Positions 55,914 through 64,000 of a DNA stretch of 64,000 nt are shown in pieces. The stretch is from the NCBI GenBank assembly GCA_009801015.1, contig VHZZ01000025.1:66214-130213 (forward strand), read 5' to 3'. Source of the stretch: Silene noctiflora. Lineage: Eukaryota; Streptophyta; Magnoliopsida; Caryophyllales; Caryophyllaceae. Each line of letters begins with the position of its first letter. Within the stretch, counting starts at the first letter, position 1. The notes under the pieces were generated by a model. The model was not told the DNA's origin, did no database searches, and worked only from the letters and a program-made list of their open reading frames with translations. The translations under genes and the position numbers were made by a program.

Positions 55914-58900
55914 TCATGACAAATCAAACGATCCTTGTCCTTCATTGATAGCAAACAGCAATTTCTTGTACATTACCTCCTGCTCACACATGATAACATT
56001 AGAATACAAGGTAATCGCATAGAATACATGGAAATCACTATAAACCAGAAGTTCACAAGAGAAATTCGAGAGTACCTTGGTTGAGTATGGAGGAAGCTTG
56101 AGATAATTAGCGCATGTCATAACACTGGGCAGGTCATCATCCGCCGATTCTGAAGCCCCAGTCCCATTGGCAGCTGTCGTCCCAGAGGAAGAAAGCTGTG
56201 TCATACGCATCATATCAGAAATCACACATTATTATAAGATAATAAGTACAAAAGGGTAATACGATATATCAAGATGAGCTTCTACTCTTCCCTGTTACTC
56301 TTCCCTATGCTGCCTACCCATATCCAACAAGACACTTAAAGAATATGCCTACGGAATTTCTATATGATCCTTTTCCAACCTGATACTTCTAACAAAAATG
56401 AAAAGGAGGCTCAAGTGACAAATATAGAGGAAGAGACTACTGTATGAAATGAAGCATATAATATAAAATGACTCCTTTTAAACCTATTTTAAGTTTTAAG
56501 CCTTTGATTCTTGAATATTCAACAATTTGCATTCCACTTTTAAGCCTACATATTTCAAACTAGTAATAAAAAAATTGTTTTGAAGACACAGCCCCCTACC
56601 CACATCCTCAATTTAAGGCATAACCCCATGTCTCAAAAATTGCAGCATGCCTCAACATTAGTAGCATACAACAACATTACCCTAAGGCCTCAATAGCTCC
56701 CGCAAATTGAGGGGTAACTGTAAGGGGGAGTCGGATGTATCCATATCCGAGTAACATGGGATTCAATACTTACCTTTCTCACAATAGTCAACTTGGGATT
56801 CAGTACAGCTAGACCTCCGGGAGGAAGCATTGGTGCCCCTGTAACAAATTGACAAAAGGCGCGCTGTTGTTCTGCCGTGAACTCCCCCATGATCTCAAGT
56901 AACTGCATAGGTGGCATAGAATAGAATTCATCAGAACTACAGATTTACAGGGAATTTAAATGAAAAAAAAAATGCCTGCTGAAGTTTCTAGATCAGGTTC
57001 TAGAAAGAAGTATACATTGATAATTGCAGGACTCTTGGCTGTGTAACCATGATCAAATTTAATGTGATCCACGAGTGTCTCAGCCTGCCAAAAGAATGAA
57101 TGAGGCAATATTCCAAAACTCATAAGCACAGTGATCAACACGTAAATATAATAAATAAAAACATATATTACCTTCCACAATTCTCTACGTCCACAGAGTA
57201 AGTAGTCTATCTCACTTTGATAAAATATTTGCAAAGAGGTGATGTCAAACACCTAATTACAACAAAACATCAAAAATCAGTCCCAGTTAAATGTATCACG
57301 CAAACTGGTGAACAAAATCAAACTCAAAATCACTACTTCCAAAAGCTACTGACAATAAAGCAAATGCCAGGTGCCAACAGGGACTAGCAATAAAACATCC
57401 CACACCAGATCAAAAATGATTTATCTAATTTGGTTATCCAGATACAGCTTCGAACCTCCCCTCACCCTGATATTTCCAGGAGGATTGTTAAATGTTAAGT
57501 AGCATACACGCAATTTTCCACTATGGGTCATCCAAAACATCATTTATGTGTTTCTGACACATGGCTACATGGGTAACATTACTTACATCCGCCCCTCGTT
57601 TTACCACACAGGAGTCGTTCAGAGACTCAGATACCATTACTGCTGTATTGGTACAATCTACAAGAAAAGATCAGAGAAAGCAATAGGGTAGTAACACTAT
57701 CCAGTTACCCATCAGTCCAATCAATACATTAAAGACATAAATGAGCCTTAGCCATGCATGCATACAACGACAACAGTGAGGGCCTTCAATGTTGAAGACC
57801 CCGTTTAATATTATTCCCCCGTCCCACTTTATACTTCACGTCATTTTGGGCACGGGAGTAAAGTAGCTCAAAAATATGTGATGGAAAGATGTGTGATCAA
57901 AAATAAAACAAATGACCACAGAAAAGAGGCAAGACTCCAAAGTAAGAAATTTAAATGTGGCTGGCTCAAAAAAGAAAGTAGGAAGATGTGGCATATATCT
58001 CACTGTAGTCACACATAGAAATCTTAAGTTCTAGTCACTTTAGCTGCTATCTTCCAGAGAGCACCATTTGGATAGACAGGCAAGAAAGATTTATTAACAA
58101 TTGTCAAACATAACACAAAAAAACAACTCGGAAATATACAACAACTTCACAGCAACAAATGAAGCATAGTTCTATCCATGGAAAAACAAGACCCCTACAG
58201 CCCATACCAGAAGCAGAATAGAATTTTATTACGACGGTGGCATACTTGACCTGTAGGCTAAACATCCAGTTATGTTCCGCCAAATTCTATGGTAATTTTG
58301 TACTTTAGAAGTGTTGAAGTAAACGTGGCCACTGAGCAGGTCTACAATTACTACTTATGAAGGGAAAGGCAATAAGGGAACACTGCTGAGATTAGTACGA
58401 GCTGGCAATTATAACAGAGACCTCCAGACTTGATATCAGGAGTATAAAGAATGAGAACACCAGCATGAAACTACTAAGATACCAATGCAGCCTAGCAACA
58501 AAGTATTCCACTAGAGAGGCTTAAATAGTTGCTCCTATTTAACATCACTGTCCCGCTTCATCTATTATTCAAAATGATCGACTATCTCAAATATTTTTTT
58601 AAAGAAAAGAACGATCAATCCACAGAAAAGATCTAGGACCTTGCAATTGATCAATCCTTCCAAGAAATTACAGAGCACCATTAATTCTTGACTAATCAGA
58701 AGGAAAGAGAAAGGGAAAAAAGTACCTGGTTAAATCCTGCTCTAAAAGCTTCCAATTGTCGTAGAATTCCAGTCTTTACTGTAGCATCAACTACTAACGA
58801 GATATACACCTCTAGATTATGAATATCAACCTGCAATAAGCCCAAAGAAGTTCAGCGATTAACTTACACTCGAAAAACAGAATTCAGCATCATTTCATTT

Positions 58901-61900
58901 TAGCAATGATGTTTACATTTTCGTCTCCAGGTTTCAAGACATAATCCGGATACCCAGGAAGTGTAAAATCCAGACACAGATCTCGAATTGGAGCTCCACG
59001 AAAACATAACTCTGCTATCGCATCTGAATGATCACCACCGACTGATTCTAGATACTGCTTTCTGCAAACTAAAGCTTGTAATTCTTGCAAAGTTTTCCCT
59101 ATCTCGGGATCAAAAGAAAGAATATCATGCAAATCAAGCTCCTGTATTACACAGCCACAAAATAAGGTAAATGAAATAAAAAGTGGTGAAATATTACTGG
59201 GAAATTAATTGATATAACTCCTCTGATGAAGATAAATAATACAGAGAAGACTATAAAAGCTCCACTTCGCTTACTTGGCATTTTTGTCCATCTAGCCCTA
59301 CTTCCTCTTTTGACAACTTGATATAATCAAAATGTCCATTCTATCCTCACAAACATCTTAACTTACAGACCATGCCACTAACTGTGATTTATAAATTAGA
59401 CCCTTATAATTCCTACCATCAACTAAAGTACTAAACCCACTAACTTATACATTTAATCAAATTAAAAAAAAAAAAAAAAAAAAAAACATTATTAAACTCT
59501 AGGTAAAATCATCATCGTATTTTCTTTTCCATTTCCATATCCTCCACCACCACTCTCTCTCCTCATCTCCAACAACCACCCAACCCATTCACCAACTCAA
59601 ACATCAAGGACCGCCATATTAACCACCCCTTAGACCAGACACTACCCCACCCCCTCATCAGACCCGACAACCAAACCGCTCCACCAACAGGTGAGCCCCA
59701 CAAAACACCACTTAAGTATCACTTTGCACCAGTAGTGCACCACCACGAGCACTGCTAATGGAGCGACGGTGGTGTTGGGTAAAGAGAACGGTGGAGGGAG
59801 GTTAGGCAGAGGGCACAGCGGTGGTGGTAGTTAATATTGGAGGGTGGTATGGTGGTAGTCATTGAATGGTGGAGGCAAGTAAAGTAGTGGTAATAAATGG
59901 AGGAGGATCGTGGTATTTATGGCAAGGTATGTAGAAAATGAGAATAAGGAGCATAGGGTTAAGGGTGTAAGAAAGAGGGGGTATTTGGTTTTTTCGCCTT
60001 CCATAAAAATGGTGCCATTGCCCTCTGGGGGGTTATTTTTTAAAAAAAAAAAAGGAAGAGGAGGGGGAGGGGTAAAGAAAATAGTGTTAACCTATTAACA
60101 ACATCTACGGTAAACACAGCTCTCAAGGAAAAAAAAATTGCTGATGTGAAAAAAACTGAAAGTATACCCCATAAGGTCAACACATAAAACTTGAATAACA
60201 GAGGCATCACGTTACCTGCCCAAGGACAAGTTTGTAGAACGCCATTGATAACGGTATATCCAAAAGCCTTCCATCTTGAAGAGCTTTAGCCATCACTCGT
60301 CCAAGCAGACGGAAATATTCAAGGACTTTACAAAGCTGACTACCATCAGAAGTGCCAGTACTTGAGGGCCAAGGTCGAGGAAACAAACCAAGAGGAGTCT
60401 GAACAATATTCGCATCGCCACTGGAACTCAATTTCAAGGCATCTTTGGACTTCCAATCTTTGCTTTGATCATCACCAATTTCCAAGGAAGTCTTATCAAA
60501 AGAATAACTTGCCCTCCACATACCCAGATCAACTTTTTGAAGATCGTGACTCAAGAGGGTGTAGAATTCTAATGTTGGACCCAATCCTGTTCCAACCTCA
60601 CCAAAATACTCTACTTCAAGTACAGCCTTCTGACTAGAATACATTTCCATAACTTTTGCAGCAGAATCCAAGATCCGGTTCCTTGATACACGTACTTTCT
60701 GACGTTGTAACCTCCCCACTCTGACCTCTCTTTCATTCATCCCTTGACCATCAGCACCCTGCTGTTGCTGCAAGCGATGCAAGGCTCTGGATAATCCAAA
60801 GGCAGTGGAATAGAAAAACTGCCGCCTTGTTTCAAAAGGAAACAAAAACGGACATGCTTTTGTCAACTGGTAGCACCAGGAAGGGAGACTGCCACTGCAA
60901 AGAGAAAGTGCATCCTGCATCTGCCGAGCCAATTTAGGAGTGAGTTTACTGTTAACGAATTCTGTAGTAGGAACCCTAGATCCAGTGACACTCATCTCAT
61001 CCAGACTTGTAATCATCCCTTCAGAGAAATTGTCAGAGGCTAACTGAACTCTCAACCGTGGTGCTAGCTGATTCAAACCTTCAAGCACACGTAAAAGTGA
61101 CAGAATTTCATATGTTGGGTTGTTCTTCTCCATATCACATGGAAGCTCTCCTTGAAGAATGCTATCTAGAAGAGATCGGCCAAATGAAGCATCACAGTTT
61201 GATGTAGAAGTAGATCCTAACTGCGTATACTTCGACGAAGAGCCAGAATGCAAAATGCCAGTGGATGACTTGTCAGCTTGGCTATCTCCCCTTTGGTATG
61301 TGATTGTATAAATATCACTCCACAGCCTGGTTCCATCACTAGTAACAAAATCGCATCCAGTATGCCTCTCGTCATCTTCTTCATTGGTAACTAGCTGTCG
61401 TTGGATGGCTTGGTATATTGTCATATTCGAGTTAAGCTGTTTGCCACCAGCTGAAAAAATTAACTTGGGGGGTTCACTCGACCCCCCAAGAGAACGGCCA
61501 TGACGATCCCGGCTTCCTTTAATACCTCGACTATTGGATGCAAGCCCGGACATTGCAGCAGCAGCAAATGACATTGCACCCCTTGAACCAAAAGAACTCC
61601 CACTACGAAAATCAGTGGAATCTAGGCCTTTGACAGCTGCCTCTTTATTATTGGAACCAGAAGCTGGAGTTGTTTGACAGTCACTAGTAGCAGGCCCAGG
61701 AGCAGTGTCATCAGCAGAGTCACTCAACTTGACATCATGCACCTTGTTGGATGTGAACATAGGAAATGTGTCATCCCTCAGTACCTTCAAAAACATACAC
61801 ATAAAGAAATGAGGCAGCTCGATAATATAAATAAGAAGTTACTTGACAACCAAGACATGCTCATTGTTGATCCATGCTTAACTCCACACATAAGAAATCA

Positions 61901-64000
61901 ATCTAAATATAAGCATGTCATAGTCATTTTGCACATCAAGGGCCATAAGAAAGACCAACCTAGTATTTTTAGCAGAATAGAAATGTAAAAAGTTACTAAT
62001 ACGACTTGACGGCTGTCACAAACACGTTGCAATTGCTACTCGTGGAAAAACACGAGTGACCAAGACAAAACAAATACGTAATTTAACAGAATAGCAAGTT
62101 TGAAGTTACAAATATGACTTTTCGCAAACACATCGCTATAGCTACTACTCGACTAGCGGATAAACAGAACTGACTTAGACAAAACAGCGAGGAGTAAGTC
62201 ACAAGCAGCGAGATAAGCAAAAGAAATCTATTTGAATTATCTCTGCAATAAAAAACAAAGATTAAAACAGTATATATACATCTTTTTTGAGTAAAAGATC
62301 TAAACAACTATGAGTACATGATAAATTAAACAAGTTCACATACATTCTCATGTTCCTCATCTTCATCATCTGAGATGTCATCATCTTCCATCACCAATGC
62401 ATCGTCGGCAGGGGACATGTCAAGATCTTCATCCTAAAAGTAACAAAGGATATTTATGTACATCAGAAGTTAATGAACAGTTTTAGCTCCAAACCAATTA
62501 CTGCATGGCAACCTTCATTTGAACAGCTTTAAACACGGCGCAACACGGCGCTAAGGGGCCAAAGTAACGAGGCCCAAAGCGAGGGCGCGCCTTAGGCACA
62601 CTATTTTTGGTAACAAAATTATACTTTCCATATAAATTTTTCTGCAACTATACCTCTTTTTAGAAATTTCAAGTTTGCCGCATGTAAAGGGGTATAAGTT
62701 CGGTATAATGTGGCAAAACATGGTAGATTAAAGAACTAGAAATAAAAAAATATGGAAAGTGTGTAGTAATGAGCCTCGCTAGCTGGGCCCTATCTAAAAG
62801 GCTACCTAAAATGCACTGAGGCGTCTTGGCTAGTGCCTCATACAAGGCGTGCCTTAGGCATACTTGAGGCACACTTTGTTAAACTAAGATGGCAACCAAT
62901 AACTAAATACGAGAAGCCTGATTTTCAAGAAGCCTAAGAAGTGCAACATTTAACAAGCAGAAGAAATGCATAGTTCGGGTTTATCAAAGATAGGATAGCC
63001 AAAACCTATTATCAAACATCCTACGCTCCCCTGGCTGTTAGTACCATATCAGAGGACATACAACGCTTCCGGATAAGTGTATGTTTCAGTAATAGCACAA
63101 TAAATTGGCAGAAATAAACGTCCATTGTACCTCAGAACTAGATTCTTCGTTTTTCGATTTCATTTGACCATCCTTCTCTGATGCAGCTTTCCTTCGCGCA
63201 GCATTTCTTGTTTGAGGACCTTTTGTTTCCTCAGTTGCAAGTTTTAGTATAGCTTTTCCCTTCCCTTTTGAAGAGCTGCTGTTTTTCTCCTGAGATAAAT
63301 CTTTTCTAGGAGTGTCTCCAATATTAACACCTGATCTAGATCTAGTGGACTGACGGCGAGTACTAGGAACAGGAGTGGAAGCAGATGGTGATCCAGCAGA
63401 GGCAGCTGTAGCGCCAGAATCAGAATTTCCCACAGATGACTGCTTTTGGCTAGAATCACCTCTTTGAACTCGTGGCCATAGAAAGTCCTCAACAGCCGCT
63501 AAGCTAGCTAACGGATCAATCAGTACAACAGTATTTGAATAGTCACGAAGAGATTTTTCGCCCTGCGCTCTACATAGACGCAGCTTAAATGGTTGAGATA
63601 ATGCACTTAAACCTGACGACAATCGTCCACTCCCACCTGATGACCTAGCCGGTTGACTTAAAACAACTGGAAAGCGCTCCAAGGAAGATAAAGAATTTTG
63701 AAGTTTTTGTACTAAAACAGTCATCGGAGCTTCACTGCTTTCAGTAATATCAGTAGGAAGAGCAACTGAAATAAATGATTTATATCTTTGGAGTGCTTGT
63801 TGTCTAAGCTTGGGAAGATTTGCATCGGATATTTTCTCTTTTGAGAAGTATCCACATGAAAAATAGGTCAATAACGCACCAACAACACCACTGCCAATAA
63901 ATTCAAATGTAGAAACGCCATCACCTTTGCTTAGTTCAGCCAACATCTCAGATACTACGCTTACCAGGCTCTCTTCCTTCCCAACTGAGAAACTTGCAGC
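55914..64000 (-). CDS. UPL3-like: UPL3-type HECT E3 ubiquitin ligase, C-terminal part
   Basis: HECT ligases carry ubiquitin on their own cysteine before transfer; UPL3 is known for control of trichome endoreplication and proteasome-linked hormone signalling. The window holds the last ten exons: 64000-63131 (open at the edge), 62433-62344, 61784-60216, 59141-58917, 58830-58726, 57252-57172, 57084-57016, 56902-56774, 56195-56076, 55979-55914, together 1,107 residues in one frame. Landmarks are [20 protein letters not shown], an acidic exon ([19 protein letters not shown]), the HECT lobe with [20 protein letters not shown], and the catalytic Cys in [14 protein letters not shown] (codon at 56114-56112). 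The end [11 protein letters not shown] is UPL3-like, not UPL4-like. Compared with about 1,890 residues in Arabidopsis UPL3, roughly 780 N-terminal residues lie beyond the window. Confidence 0.95.
56600..56765. repeat. SINE-like or MITE-like unit in UPL3-like gene
   Basis: CCTCAATAGCTCCCGCAAATT and GGGGAGTCGGATGTATCC resemble wording common in dispersed plant SINEs, and the first part resembles CCTCAAGGGGTCCCGCAGATT in the bZIP intron repeat at 16550-16606. The unit lies in the intron between 56197 and 56773. Ends are uncertain. Confidence 0.35.
59257..60125. mobile_element. Possible transposon with CCA-rich to TGG-rich switch in UPL3-like intron
   Basis: Within the 1,074-bp intron 59142-60215, the stretch 59520-59760 is rich in CCACCA/CAACCACC and 59760-59935 is rich in GGTGGT/GGAGG, the same asymmetry as in the TIR element at 10472-11505. 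Open frames here have no homology. Clear terminal repeats were not found, so the limits and the identity as a transposon are inferred. Confidence 0.4.
62527..62883. mobile_element. Non-autonomous DNA element with GGCGCGCCTTAGGC ends
   Basis: GAGGGCGCGCCTTAGGCACAC near the left and GGCGTGCCTTAGGCATAC with GAGGCACACTTTGTTAAAC near the right mark a unit with GC-rich, repetitive ends and an AT-rich centre. Similar CGCCTTAGGC-containing repeats are widespread in plants. It lies in the intron between 62434 and 63130. Confidence 0.5.

Overview
The window is nuclear DNA of a flowering plant, a eudicot. Genes are split by many short GT-AG introns, intergenic DNA is AT-rich and full of miniature transposons (MITEs), and every gene has a clear Arabidopsis-type homologue. 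Some dispersed repeats recall Caryophyllales genomes, but that is a weak impression. Two N-filled assembly gaps (13105-13339 and 39011-39522) are present. I saw no LTR retrotransposon, virus-like element, CRISPR array or bacterial feature.

Layout: 1-8170 is gene-free and repeat-rich. 8306-13021 (+) is an MSI2/MSI3-type WD40 histone-binding protein with E2F-like and telo-box sites just upstream. 15541-16374 (-) is a bZIP19/bZIP23-type zinc-sensing transcription factor with a 5'UTR intron. 21222-25282 (-) is a ten-exon cytoplasmic kinase with an N-terminal USP-like domain. 30165-31337 (-) is a UBC8-class ubiquitin-conjugating enzyme. 33028-37227 (-) is a type-I ROP/RAC small GTPase ending in CSIL. 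39943-45038 and 47497-53318 (+) are tandem GH35 beta-galactosidases with the same 19-exon plan and a C-terminal SUEL lectin domain. 55914-64000 (-) is the C-terminal part of a UPL3-type HECT ubiquitin ligase whose 5' end lies beyond the window.

The gene order is the main biological result. From memory of Arabidopsis locus numbers, MSI, bZIP, kinase, E2, ROP and BGAL is the union of two duplicated Arabidopsis segments, chr2 (MSI2, bZIP23, kinase, UBC29, BGAL13) and chr4 (MSI3, bZIP19, kinase, ROP6, BGAL11). The window therefore seems to keep the ancestral order before Arabidopsis lost different genes from each copy. The genes are not a pathway; they are neighbours by descent.

The rest is mobile and duplicated DNA: a roughly 180-bp compound-hairpin MITE family, Stowaway-like MITEs, a 452-bp fold-back element with a 9-bp target duplication, a roughly 1-kb TIR element inside the MSI gene, SINE-like units, patches built from one repeated short word, and several recent tandem duplications. 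I found no convincing new multi-gene system.
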